DNA of 64,000 nt. Origin: Robbsia andropogonis. Its GTDB lineage: Bacteria > Pseudomonadota > Gammaproteobacteria > Burkholderiales > Burkholderiaceae. The DNA lies in NCBI RefSeq assembly GCF_000970345.1, contig NZ_LAQU01000010.1:102283-166282 (forward strand), in the 5' to 3' direction. Position 1 is the first letter of the stretch, and every line of letters begins with the position of its first letter. The notes under the pieces are model-generated. The model did no database searches and was not told the DNA's origin. It saw nothing but the letters and a program-made list of their open reading frames with translations. The position numbers and the translations under genes were made by a program. Positions 8,943-18,745 of the stretch are shown here, piece by piece.

Positions 8943-10031
8943 ATGAAGCGATTCGTTGGAATATGTTTAGGTATACTTATGTGTTCGACAGCGTACGCAC
9001 AAAGCAATGTCACGCTTTACGGTCTGATCGACGGAGGCATTTCATACGTATCGAATCAGGGGGGGCATTCGGTTACGAAATTCGATGACGGGATCTATAC
9101 GCCAAGCATGTTCGGCCTGACGGGGAACGAGGATCTGGGCGGCGGAACCAGCGCTATCTTCAACCTGCAGAGTCAATTCCAGTTAGGTACGGGAAGCGTG
9201 CTTCAGCAAGGGATTTTCGGCCGCAATGCGTATGTTGGGTTGAAAAGCAGTCGCTTCGGACAGTTGACGTTGGGTAACGTATACGACTTCATGTCTGCGT
9301 CGTTGCTGGACAAGGGAAACAATCCCAGCGCGCTTACCGGTGGGTTGTACAGCTTCGCCGCCGGACCCTTTCAAAAACTCGGTATCCCGCAAAACTCCAC
9401 GGGTTGGTTCGACTGGAGCAGGGCGAGCGGTATCCAGATGAACAGTTCCATAAAATACGAGTCACCCGTCTTTGCAGGTTTCTCCTTTGGCGCATTGTAT
9501 GCGCCGGGGGGTGTTTCGGGATCGTTTGGCGCGAATTCAGGCATGAGTTTCGGTGCGAACTATGTGGCAGGGCCGTTCGGACTCGGCGCTGCTTACACGG
9601 AGAAGAAATATGCCGGATCGTCTGGCGGATCGCCTCAGATTCCCATCAGGAATTGGGGAGTCGGCACGCATTATGTACTTGGCCCGGTCTATCTGGTCGC
9701 AGACCTTGTAACTGTTCGAAACGCATTGTCCGGTGCAACGGCATGGGCCGCCCAGGCTGGAGCCAGTTGGCATCTTACCCCAGCGTTTTCGCTCGGGGCT
9801 AGCTATATGTACATGAAAGGAAACGAGGTGCTTGATGGCAACCACGCGCATCAGGTGAGTACAATTGCGAACTACTCGCTGTCCAAGCGAACGACGGTAT
9901 ACGTCGAGGGCATCTATCAGCGTGCCAACTCTGGCGCACAAGCGGCGATCAATGGCATCATGGATACGTCAGGCTCGTCGAGCAATGCATCTCAAGCCAT
10001 TGCGCGCGTGGGCGTTCACACCATGTTTTGA
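8943..10031 (+). CDS. general outer-membrane porin (Burkholderiales Gram-negative porin family)
   Basis: About 362 residues. It starts with a signal peptide (MKRFVGICLGILMCSTAYA) and the mature start QSNVTLYGLIDGGI, the classic beginning of betaproteobacterial trimeric porins. The rest alternates amphipathic beta strands, has FGLTGNEDLGGG near the first turns, and ends in Phe (HTMF), the C-terminal aromatic residue needed for outer-membrane insertion. GGAGACGGAA precedes the ATG at 8943. Porins of this kind often close catabolic operons and admit the substrate; here it follows the ADC-family gene after a 120-base gap that may hold its own promoter. Confidence 0.92.
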   Translation: MKRFVGICLGILMCSTAYAQSNVTLYGLIDGGISYVSNQGGHSVTKFDDGIYTPSMFGLTGNEDLGGGTSAIFNLQSQFQLGTGSVLQQGIFGRNAYVGLKSSRFGQLTLGNVYDFMSASLLDKGNNPSALTGGLYSFAAGPFQKLGIPQNSTGWFDWSRASGIQMNSSIKYESPVFAGFSFGALYAPGGVSGSFGANSGMSFGANYVAGPFGLGAAYTEKKYAGSSGGSPQIPIRNWGVGTHYVLGPVYLVADLVTVRNALSGATAWAAQAGASWHLTPAFSLGASYMYMKGNEVLDGNHAHQVSTIANYSLSKRTTVYVEGIYQRANSGAQAAINGIMDTSGSSSNASQAIARVGVHTMF

Positions 10032-10033
10032 AA

Positions 10034-10086
10034 GCAAACCGCGCCACGGTCGATGTAAGATAGATTGTTGGCGCACCAGCGTTTGC
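10034..10086. terminator. nested inverted repeat between convergent porin and pobR genes
   Basis: GCAAAC (10034-10039) and GCGCC (10041-10045) pair with GGCGC (10070-10074) and GTTTGC (10081-10086). It lies between two convergent genes, right after the porin stop, so a two-way terminator or transcript end is plausible. There is no clear T-run. Confidence 0.3.
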
Positions 10087-10087
10087 G

Positions 10088-10999
10088 TTAATCCAGTACG
10101 TTAGTGCGCCGGTATTCTTTTGGCGTGAGCCCCATGTGCCGCTTGAAGTGTCGGCTGAAATACGCCGGATCCTGAAAACCCAGCTCGTATGCGATGGACG
10201 AAATGCTTGACGGCACGTAGGTAAGCTTACGACAGGCCTCAAGCATCAGCCGCTGCTGTATCAGATCAAAGGCGGACTGGCCGCACAGTTTTACGCACAG
10301 CCGATGCAGGCGACTGGATGTCACATGGAGCTTCGCGGCATAAACGCCAACTTGCCATTGTTCCTTGAAGTGTTCTTCCACGAGTGCACGGAAGCGGCTA
10401 AACAGTTCGAACTCCCCGTTCCCCGAAAGCGCGGCGGAACGGTGATCGGCCTCCAGCCGAACCAGATGCAGCAACACGCTACGCGCCAGCCATTCAAGCA
10501 TCAGAGTATGGCCGGTGCGCGGCCATGCCGATTCCTCGATCAAGAGGCGCAAAAGAGATTCCAGTCGCAGGCACAGGTCCGGGACGCGCGTCAGGTCGAT
10601 TGCCATCGGCCGCAGGAAAAGCGGCGAGAAAAGACTGCTATGGTCGTTTCCGTCGCCCAGTGAAAATATCACCGGTGGGTCGACCGTCAGCACGAAGCCA
10701 ACCGCATCTTTCGAAAAGTCAAAGCCGTGCACCACCGACGGGTGAATGGTGATGACGACGGGCCCGTCGCGCTCCCAGACATCCTCTTCCATTTGTGCCG
10801 TAACACGGCCTGACATTAAAAAAAGTACCTGAAACAGGTTGGCATGGGTATGCGGCAGGATGTGCCAGTCGTGTATCCGGCTGCGGGTCTCGATCAATTC
10901 GATATGCACGGACTCGGCGCCATCTGGCCGGGCAATCTCGCCATAAAGGGAGAATTGCGGTATCTCGCCGATGCTGGTTTTGTTTCTACCCACGATCAT
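10088..10999 (-). CDS. pobR: AraC family regulator, probable PobR
   Basis: 303 residues. An N-terminal cupin-like sensor domain (HILPHTHANLFQVLFLMSGRV) is followed by a C-terminal AraC-type double helix-turn-helix (LHVTSSRLHRLCVKLCGQSA; SISSIAYELGFQDPAYFSRH; signature FKRHMGLTPKEYR). It is divergent from pobA with about 145 bases between the starts, the arrangement known for AraC-type PobR that activates pobA with 4-hydroxybenzoate. A very strong GGAGGA precedes the ATG at 10999. The symbol rests on family and context, not on ligand evidence. Confidence 0.8.
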   Translation of the reverse strand: MIVGRNKTSIGEIPQFSLYGEIARPDGAESVHIELIETRSRIHDWHILPHTHANLFQVLFLMSGRVTAQMEEDVWERDGPVVITIHPSVVHGFDFSKDAVGFVLTVDPPVIFSLGDGNDHSSLFSPLFLRPMAIDLTRVPDLCLRLESLLRLLIEESAWPRTGHTLMLEWLARSVLLHLVRLEADHRSAALSGNGEFELFSRFRALVEEHFKEQWQVGVYAAKLHVTSSRLHRLCVKLCGQSAFDLIQQRLMLEACRKLTYVPSSISSIAYELGFQDPAYFSRHFKRHMGLTPKEYRRTNVLD

Positions 11000-11032
11000 G
11001 TCTCCTCCGTTCCGGAGAATCTGTTATTTTTA

Positions 11033-11070
11033 GGATGTGAAAATAGTACAAGTATTTTTCGGAATCATCC
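11033..11070. promoter_or_regulatory. candidate PobR operator / pobA promoter region
   Basis: Interrupted inverted repeat in the pobR-pobA gap: GGATG (11033-11037) with GAAAATA (11039-11045) faces TATTTTTC (11053-11060) and CATCC (11066-11070). A separate ten-base palindrome GGGATATCCC sits at 11114-11123 just before the pobA ribosome-binding site. Binding by PobR is inferred from position only. Confidence 0.3.
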
Positions 11071-11131
11071 ATTTCTAATTCGAAACCGCACGTCTACCAT
11101 GGGTCCAAGTAAGGGGATATCCCGTAAATAA

Positions 11132-12310
<1,179 letters not shown>

Positions 12311-12354
12311 CCGCCATGCGAACGCGCCGTTAGTAAAGCGAAGGTCAACGCCGG

Positions 12355-13068
12355 TTACATAAATTCTGCCAACGCGCCTGCGGCGGCGAACACATCAACC
12401 GTCTCTTTTGCGTGTTGGGGAATCTCCGCGCGGACTTCAGCGAGGTTTTCGGAAAGCAAGGCGCGAATAATCATCGGCGAGACGACGGCTTCATGAATAC
12501 GGACAGCAAGTAACTGTGCATGTTGCTTTGCCGCCTGACGCGTGCCTTCCGTCTTCGTGCGCTGGCCGTACTCGGCAAGGGTCGTCGCTACCGCATCGAT
12601 CGTGCGAGCTCGCCCGGCATCATGAGTGAGTTTGGCAAGTGCCGGAAATCGGGGCGCTTCAGCTACCACCATCCTGATCAGACCGATGACTTCATCGCTG
12701 ATCAGTCGTGCCGCGAACAGCTGGGTCATCGCCACCAGTTGCTCCGGGAGCGTTCCCGAACGCTTTTTCTCGTAAGCAAGTTGCAAGCTTTGTTCGCAAT
12801 TGCGGCGTACGACTTCCGCGAACAACGCGTCCTTGCCGTCATATCGGCTATAAAGCGTTGCCTTGCTTGCGCCGGCTGCCTCGGCAATACGATCCAGTGA
12901 CGCCCCACCGAATCCACGCTCTATAAACGTTGCTGTTGCGGCATTCAGTATCCGCTCATCCACGTCTCCCGCCATGGCGTTGGGCGGTCGACCTGGCTTG
13001 CGAGAAAAAAGCGATTTGGGTAAACCGGTGGTTTCCGGTTTATTGACGATCTTGGGGATACGGCTCAC
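12355..13068 (-). CDS. TetR/AcrR family repressor of the efflux operon
   Basis: 237 residues. After a short basic N terminus, a TetR helix-turn-helix (ILNAATATFIERGFGGASLDRIAEAAGASKATLYSRY, given here as its ends only in spirit: ILNAAT to LYSRY) lies at about residues 40-85. An all-helical ligand-binding domain follows. A GTG start at 13068 has GAGG at good spacing. It is divergent from emrA, the usual arrangement for a local drug-responsive repressor. The inverted repeat at 13130-13143 in the shared promoter region is its likely operator. The C terminus faces the end of pobA and shows no operon link with it. Confidence 0.88.
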   Translation of the reverse strand: MSRIPKIVNKPETTGLPKSLFSRKPGRPPNAMAGDVDERILNAATATFIERGFGGASLDRIAEAAGASKATLYSRYDGKDALFAEVVRRNCEQSLQLAYEKKRSGTLPEQLVAMTQLFAARLISDEVIGLIRMVVAEAPRFPALAKLTHDAGRARTIDAVATTLAEYGQRTKTEGTRQAAKQHAQLLAVRIHEAVVSPMIIRALLSENLAEVRAEIPQHAKETVDVFAAAGALAEFM

Positions 13069-13129
13069 GAAAGCGCCTCACTAGATAATGCGTTCCTGGC
13101 ACATTATCCCAAATCTCAAAAATAGAACG

Positions 13130-13143
13130 AAACGGAGTCGTTT
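13130..13143. promoter_or_regulatory. candidate TetR operator upstream of emrA
   Basis: AAACG-GAGT-CGTTT, a perfect five-base inverted repeat with a four-base centre. It lies between the divergent tetR and emrA starts, about 40 bases before emrA. Size and placement suit a TetR-family dimer; binding is inferred. Confidence 0.45.
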
Positions 13144-13181
13144 TATTGTAGTATACCCTGCCTAGCCTTTTGGAGATTGTG

Positions 13182-14318
13182 ATGGCCGGTAGCGATAGCG
13201 CAGACGACAGCGCCTCTCGGTCAGGTCGGGAGAACCCGCCTGCTCCGTCAGATAACGAGCAGGGGCCGCGTGACATGCAGAAGTCATCTGCGCCGATGGG
13301 CCCGAAGCATAAGCGCCGGAACGCGCTCCTTGGCGGGGTGTTGCTGATCATTCTCGTGGCGGGATGCCTGGCCTATTGGCTTCACAGTCGTCACTATGAA
13401 AGCACCGACGATGCGTTTATCGATAGCAACCAGAGTCAGATTGCTTCGCAGGTGAGCGGGCGCGTGACTGCATTGCTGGTGGCCGACAACCAGCATGTGG
13501 ACAAAGATCAGCCACTGCTTCGGATAGACAGCCGCGACTTCGAAGTGCGCTTGAAGCAATCTGAGGCACAGGACGCGAATGCCCAAGCGCAGGTCGCGCA
13601 AGCGCGTGCCGATTTGGTGTACCAGACGGCCACGCTTTCGCAGCAGGTTGCACAGGTGCGTGTTGCGGAAGCGGATTTGACGCAGGCCAAGCAAGACCTT
13701 GCCCGCTATACTGGCACGGATCCCGCTGCAATCACGCGCCAGCAATTAGAGCAAAGCCAGGCAAGTACGAAGAGCGCGCTCGCGCGTCTCGATAGTGCCA
13801 AGGATGCCGTGCGGGCTGGCGAGGCGCAGGTCGCGTCTCAGAAAACGAAGATTGATGCAGCGCTCGCGCAGGTCCGTCAATATGACGCCGATGTCGAGAA
13901 CGCGATGCTGCAGTTGAGCTACACGACAATACGAGCGCCGCAGGCCGGCAAGGTGACAAGGCGTACGGTCAATCTTGGCAACTATGTCACGCCGGGCCAG
14001 GCATTGGTCGCTGTCGTTCCCGACGACATGTGGGTGACGGCCAACTTCAAGGAAACCCAGCTGACGCATATGCGCGTGGGGCAGGCCGTTGAGGTACACA
14101 TTGATGCCTACCCGGAAAGCGTGCTTCATGCACACGTCGATAGCATACAGCGTGGAACGGGTTCGGTATTCAGTACCCTTCCGGCGGAGAATGCCACCGG
14201 AAACTACGTAAAAGTCGTGCAACGCGTGCCAGTGAAAATTGTCTTCGACAACGATGATTGGCGTCATCTGCAACTGGCACCGGGACTATCAGTCACGCCG
14301 CGCGTGACGGTGAGATAG
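13182..14318 (+). CDS. emrA: EmrA-type HlyD family periplasmic adaptor
   Basis: 378 residues. One membrane anchor near residues 45-65 (LLGGVLLIILVAGCLAYWL) is followed by the HlyD/biotinyl-lipoyl half motif (SQVSGRVTALLVADNQHVDK), a long coiled-coil hairpin rich in Gln and Ala, and the second lipoyl half (YTTIRAPQAGKVTRR) with the beta-barrel NYVTPGQALVAVVP. It bridges the MFS pump EmrB to an outer-membrane channel. GGAG six bases before the ATG at 13182 decides the start. emrB follows after two bases and the NodT gene overlaps emrB, so all three form one operon. Confidence 0.9.
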   Translation: MAGSDSADDSASRSGRENPPAPSDNEQGPRDMQKSSAPMGPKHKRRNALLGGVLLIILVAGCLAYWLHSRHYESTDDAFIDSNQSQIASQVSGRVTALLVADNQHVDKDQPLLRIDSRDFEVRLKQSEAQDANAQAQVAQARADLVYQTATLSQQVAQVRVAEADLTQAKQDLARYTGTDPAAITRQQLEQSQASTKSALARLDSAKDAVRAGEAQVASQKTKIDAALAQVRQYDADVENAMLQLSYTTIRAPQAGKVTRRTVNLGNYVTPGQALVAVVPDDMWVTANFKETQLTHMRVGQAVEVHIDAYPESVLHAHVDSIQRGTGSVFSTLPAENATGNYVKVVQRVPVKIVFDNDDWRHLQLAPGLSVTPRVTVR

Positions 14319-14320
14319 TC

Positions 14321-15850
14321 ATGGCGACCGATAATACCGCCTTGCCGCGGTCGGCCGCGGGTGACTACAACCCTTGGTTGATCGCCGTCATCGTGTCGAT
14401 TGCGACCTTCATGGAGGTACTGGACACCACGATCGCCAATGTGGCCCTCAGACATATCGCCGGTGGATTAGGGGCAAGCCAGGATCAAAGTACGTACATC
14501 ACCACCAGTTACCTGGTGAGTAATGCGATTATCTTGCCAATCAGCGGCTGGCTATCGAACGTGATTGGACGTAAGCGCTTCTATATGATGTGCGTGGTGC
14601 TTTTCACGGTCAGCTCTGTTGCGTGTGGATTTGCAACGTCGTTGACGATGATGGTCGTCTTCCGGGTGTTGCAAGGTCTGGGCGGGGGCGGCCTGGCCCC
14701 GGTTGAGCAAAGTATTTTCGCGGACACGTTTACGGTCGAGAAGCGTGCGCTGGCGTTCGCGCTCTACGGATTTACCGTTGTCACGGCGCCGGCGATCGGT
14801 CCGATGCTCGGGGGATGGATCACCGAGAATTTCTCGTGGCACTGGGTTTTCCTGATCAATTTGCCGGTCGGTTTGTTGTCGTTGGTGTTGACCTGGCTAT
14901 TCGTCAGCGACAGCAAATTGGTGAAGCAGGAACGACAGGCGTTGCTCGATAAAGGTGTGAAGGTCGATTACCTGGGCTTTTTTCTTATCGCGATTGGCTT
15001 CGGTTGCCTGCAGATCGTATTGGATAAGTTCGAGCGTGAAGACGGCTTCTCATCGAACTTCATCTGCACGCTGTCTGCTATTGCAGGCATCGCACTGATC
15101 GCCCTCGTTATTCGCGAGTTGACGACCGACCAGCCAATCGTGAACCTTCGCTTATTCAAATCGCGTGCCTTTGCCATCAGTTGTACCGTAATGTTCGCAT
15201 TCGGTTTCATCATCAACAGTACGACACAGATCCTGCCGCAATTCACGCAGGAATTACTAGGCTATGACGCGACCAACGCCGGTCTGACGCTCGGCCTCGG
15301 TGGGCTCATGACGGTCTTCATCATGCCGATTGCCGGTGTCGTCACCGGCCGTGTTTTTCAGCCGAAATGGCTCGTGATGGTATCCCTGGCAGGTACAGGT
15401 ATCGCGCTGCTCCACACGGCAGGGCTCAATTTGAATATCGGTTTCGAATATGTGTCGTTGTCGCGTCTCTATCAGGTCATCTGGTTGCCTTTCCTCTTTA
15501 TTCCTTTGTCGACGGTTCAGTTTGTAGGCGTACCGGAAAGCGAAAATAACAATGCGTCGGCGCTGATCAACATGACGCGCAATCTAGGTGGCAGTTTCGG
15601 CGTATCGTTGGTGACAACCGAATTGGCGTGGCGGGAGCAATTCCATCATGCGCGGCTCGCTGAACATATCACGCCTTATAACGGTTTTACCGGTTCGCTT
15701 CGTTCGATCGCATCAACGGTGGAACAGCAGGCATCTGTCATGAGTTATCTCGATGTCTTCATCGTGCTGGGGGTCATTTCATTGGTGCTGGCGCCCATCT
15801 GTTTTTTCTTGCCCAAGCTGCCGAAGGGAGCGCCAATCAATGCGCATTGA
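14321..15850 (+). CDS. emrB: EmrB-type MFS drug exporter (DHA2, 14 TM)
   Basis: 509 residues with about fourteen hydrophobic segments. It carries DHA2 family motifs: the TM1 region FMEVLDTTIANVALRHI, motif A as GWLSNVIGRKRFYM, and motif C as GFTVVTAPAIGPMLGGWI. It exports hydrophobic drugs by proton antiport across the inner membrane and hands them to EmrA and the NodT channel. The ATG at 14321 lies two bases after the emrA stop; the frame is open earlier but inside emrA. Its end overlaps the NodT start by eleven bases. Confidence 0.92.
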   Translation: MATDNTALPRSAAGDYNPWLIAVIVSIATFMEVLDTTIANVALRHIAGGLGASQDQSTYITTSYLVSNAIILPISGWLSNVIGRKRFYMMCVVLFTVSSVACGFATSLTMMVVFRVLQGLGGGGLAPVEQSIFADTFTVEKRALAFALYGFTVVTAPAIGPMLGGWITENFSWHWVFLINLPVGLLSLVLTWLFVSDSKLVKQERQALLDKGVKVDYLGFFLIAIGFGCLQIVLDKFEREDGFSSNFICTLSAIAGIALIALVIRELTTDQPIVNLRLFKSRAFAISCTVMFAFGFIINSTTQILPQFTQELLGYDATNAGLTLGLGGLMTVFIMPIAGVVTGRVFQPKWLVMVSLAGTGIALLHTAGLNLNIGFEYVSLSRLYQVIWLPFLFIPLSTVQFVGVPESENNNASALINMTRNLGGSFGVSLVTTELAWREQFHHARLAEHITPYNGFTGSLRSIASTVEQQASVMSYLDVFIVLGVISLVLAPICFFLPKLPKGAPINAH

Positions 15851-17426
15851 TTATCGATTGCCATCCCTGTTGATTTCGTCGATTGCTTTGGTCTCCGGAT
15901 GTACGATGGGCCCGGATTTTCAACGGCCGGCGCTACAGACGCCAGCACAATGGACGGAAACGCCGACACCTTCGGATACAGGGCATGCGGTTGCCGTGCA
16001 GGAGCCTGTTGCGCCTGCGTGGTGGAACAGTTTCGGTGATCCGTTACTGACCACGTTGGTCGCGCGTGCCATGAACAGCAACCTCGATATCCAGGCTGCG
16101 GCGGCACGCGTGGCGGAGTCTCGCGCGCAATTCAAGCAGGCGCGCGCGAGCGCGTTGCCAACATTGAACGGAAACGCCTCCTATACGCGGGAGTTGCAGA
16201 GTGCCGACGGGGTGGTCGGACTGCTTGAGAGTAGCGGCTCATCGGCCGCAACCTCTACGAATGGGCTAGGCGGCCGTGAAAGTGGGGTGCCGACACAAGA
16301 CGTTACGTCGAGTGGGCTGCCACCGTTCAATCTCTATCAATATGGATTTGACGCGTCATGGGAGCTTGATCTGTGGGGCCGAGTGCGGCGTACCGCGGAG
16401 AACGCCAGCGCGACAGCGGAAGCGCAGGAAGAAGCAAGGCACGACGTGATGGTGTCCACGGCTGCGGAAGTCGCACGCGACTATCTTACCCTTCGAAGCA
16501 CGCAACAGAAACTTGCGCTTGCAAAGCAGAATCTTGCTTACGCGCGGCGCACGGTCCAGCTGACGCGTGAACGGGCGAAACATGGCTTGACGACCGATCT
16601 GGATGTCGCAAATGCGGAAAGCCAGGCGGAAACGACAGCTGCGAACCTTCCCCAGTTCGAACAGCAGGAGGCGCAACTGATCAACGCTATCGGGCTATTG
16701 CTCGGTGAATATCCTCAAACGCTTGCCGTACAGCTACGCGAACCGGCGGCAATACCGGTCGCGCCACCGCGTGTACCCATTGGCCTACCGTCCGACTTAT
16801 TACGTCGCAGGCCCGACATACGCGAGTCGGAGGCAAAATTACACGCGGCAACGGCCAGCATCGGTGCCGCGAAGGCCGACTTTTTCCCGAAGATCACGTT
16901 GTCGGGTAGCGTTGCCATTCAGGCTACGCAGTTCTCCAATATGGGGAGTTGGGGGGCGCGGAGCTATAGCGCCGGTCCCAGCATATCACTGCCGATTTTC
17001 GAGGGAGGCAAGCTACGTGCGACCCTTGCCTTGCGCAATGCGCAGCAGAAGGAGGCGGCAATCACCTATCGGAAAACAGTGCTATCCGCTTTCCAGGAAG
17101 TAGATGACGCGTTAACGCAGTTCGGTACGGAGCAGCAGCGCCGCGATAGCCTTGCGGCAAGCGTCGATGCTTCAAAGCGCGCGTTGGATCTCGCGAATCA
17201 ACGGTATTCGAGAGGGCTGACCACTTACCTCGATGTACTGAGCGCGCAGAAAAACGTCCTTACCTACGAGCAACAGTGGGTCGACAGTACCGCGACGGTT
17301 TCCACTGATTTGGTGGCGCTTTATAAAGCATTGGGAGGCGGCTGGGATGTGATGTCTGATTCAGGTGAAGCACGCCTCGCGAACCATGTCCTGGCGGTGA
17401 CTTCCTCGCGGAATGCAGCGCAGTAA
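15840..17426 (+). CDS. NodT/OprM-type outer-membrane efflux lipoprotein
   Basis: 528 residues, the outer-membrane channel for the EmrAB pump. The N terminus has a lipoprotein signal ending LVSGC with the lipidated Cys at residue 21, followed by TMGPDFQRP, the standard start of NodT-family proteins. Two TolC-like repeats follow, with LDLWGRVR in the first half and LPIFEGGKLRA plus YSRGLTTYLDVLSAQ in the second. The ATG at 15840 lies inside the 3' end of emrB; the longer frame lacks a signal sequence. An extra Gly/Ser-rich insertion near residues 120-155 lies in an outer loop region. Confidence 0.9.
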   Translation: MRIDYRLPSLLISSIALVSGCTMGPDFQRPALQTPAQWTETPTPSDTGHAVAVQEPVAPAWWNSFGDPLLTTLVARAMNSNLDIQAAAARVAESRAQFKQARASALPTLNGNASYTRELQSADGVVGLLESSGSSAATSTNGLGGRESGVPTQDVTSSGLPPFNLYQYGFDASWELDLWGRVRRTAENASATAEAQEEARHDVMVSTAAEVARDYLTLRSTQQKLALAKQNLAYARRTVQLTRERAKHGLTTDLDVANAESQAETTAANLPQFEQQEAQLINAIGLLLGEYPQTLAVQLREPAAIPVAPPRVPIGLPSDLLRRRPDIRESEAKLHAATASIGAAKADFFPKITLSGSVAIQATQFSNMGSWGARSYSAGPSISLPIFEGGKLRATLALRNAQQKEAAITYRKTVLSAFQEVDDALTQFGTEQQRRDSLAASVDASKRALDLANQRYSRGLTTYLDVLSAQKNVLTYEQQWVDSTATVSTDLVALYKALGGGWDVMSDSGEARLANHVLAVTSSRNAAQ

Positions 17427-17563
17427 CGGCGGGTGATCGGCCCCGAATCAGTGGTAAGACGGTGGCAAACGCGCCTATCGTCGCGCTGCCTGCCGCGGCA
17501 TCAAACGCCGAGCGCATCCGCTTGGCACCTGCGACGCCCGCCGCCTCCGCCGTTGCGAGACCG

Positions 17564-18502
17564 TCAAGGACGGCCCTCACGCGCGAATGGAGACTGTTCC
17601 AACTCCAGTGTATTGCGCAGAAAATCCAGGAAAAGCTGTACCGGCTTTGGAAGTGTACGTCCCACCAAGGTTTGCAACTCGAGATTACGTGCGTCCAGCG
17701 CCTTGTCCCGAATCAATTTGGCCACCAGGTCTCCGCGGCGGCAAGCATTTCTCACCGATACTTCGCCTGACACGGTGATGCCATTTCCCGCACGAACGAA
17801 GCTATGCAGGCAAACAATGAAATTGCTGGTGATCGCGGGTTCGACTAGCAGTTGTCGCAGGCTGCAAGCAATGTCGAATAGCTGCCGTACCGTGGTGCTC
17901 TGGTCCGGAAGCGCCAGCGGATATTGAATCATCTCGGCCAAATCGATGTAATCCCGGTCCGCAAGCGGATGATCGGGCCGCATCACGGCAAGAACGGGTG
18001 CCGGTTGACGATGTTCGACCTTGATTTCTTTTTGGGGTGTCCGACTGAATACGAAGCCGATATCGGCATCTCCTTCAATAATGCGTCGGGACACGTGGAC
18101 CGGTTCGGTGACGGTGACATCAAATGTTATTCCCGGATAGTGCTTTTGATACTCGGTAATGACGCCCGGCAGGAACTCGATTGCGAAGCCCTCCGAAGAC
18201 GTGAGGCGAATACTGCCGCCTTTCGCACCTTGTAAATCCGCAATCTGCTGAATAACATGATCCGCATCGAGCGCTGCCTTGAACGCATGCGCGGCCAGTA
18301 CGTTACCGGCAGCACTTGGCACCATGCCGCGTGGTCGCCGATCGAAGAGACTGGTCTCCAGTACGTTTTCGAGATGCGCGATCTGCCGACTGATTGCGGA
18401 GCCGGCAACACCAAGCCGAATCGATGCCTCCGTGATGGAGCCGCAGCGTACGACTTCAACGAAATAGCGCAGCGCGGTTTCCTGTAAGTGATGGACTTTC
18501 AT
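17564..18502 (-). CDS. LysR family transcriptional regulator
   Basis: 312 residues. The N-terminal helix-turn-helix (LRYFVEVVRCGSITEASIRL ... AISRQIAHLENVL) and a periplasmic-binding-like effector domain identify the LysR family. It is divergent from the peptide-transporter operon at 18746, the usual target arrangement. The intergenic stretch contains an imperfect ATTTATTTG / CAAAATAAT inverted repeat around 18633-18655 that could serve as its binding region. The inducer is unknown; a peptide or amino-acid derivative would fit the neighbours. Confidence 0.88.
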   Translation of the reverse strand: MKVHHLQETALRYFVEVVRCGSITEASIRLGVAGSAISRQIAHLENVLETSLFDRRPRGMVPSAAGNVLAAHAFKAALDADHVIQQIADLQGAKGGSIRLTSSEGFAIEFLPGVITEYQKHYPGITFDVTVTEPVHVSRRIIEGDADIGFVFSRTPQKEIKVEHRQPAPVLAVMRPDHPLADRDYIDLAEMIQYPLALPDQSTTVRQLFDIACSLRQLLVEPAITSNFIVCLHSFVRAGNGITVSGEVSVRNACRRGDLVAKLIRDKALDARNLELQTLVGRTLPKPVQLFLDFLRNTLELEQSPFAREGRP

Positions 18503-18745
18503 TAAACGAGCAAGTCAAAAAAGCGATCAAAACCGATTTCCAGGGTGTCGACACCAAATGGTCGATCGGCGTGGGACAGCGACGTGCATCCGTGCTGTCG
18601 TCGACGGTATGCCGTTTCGGCAACGCAAACTTATTTATTTGATATTAGTCGCAAAATAATTCGCTGATAAGCTCGATTTCATGGGATCGGGCACCGGCCC
18701 TACGATGGCCGACACGCTGCCCCTGTTGATAAAGGAATACGAGAG

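Noticed and set aside
17427..17563. Possible small gene between the NodT and LysR genes
   Set aside because: Ala-rich short frames only; convergent intergenic DNA is the simpler reading.
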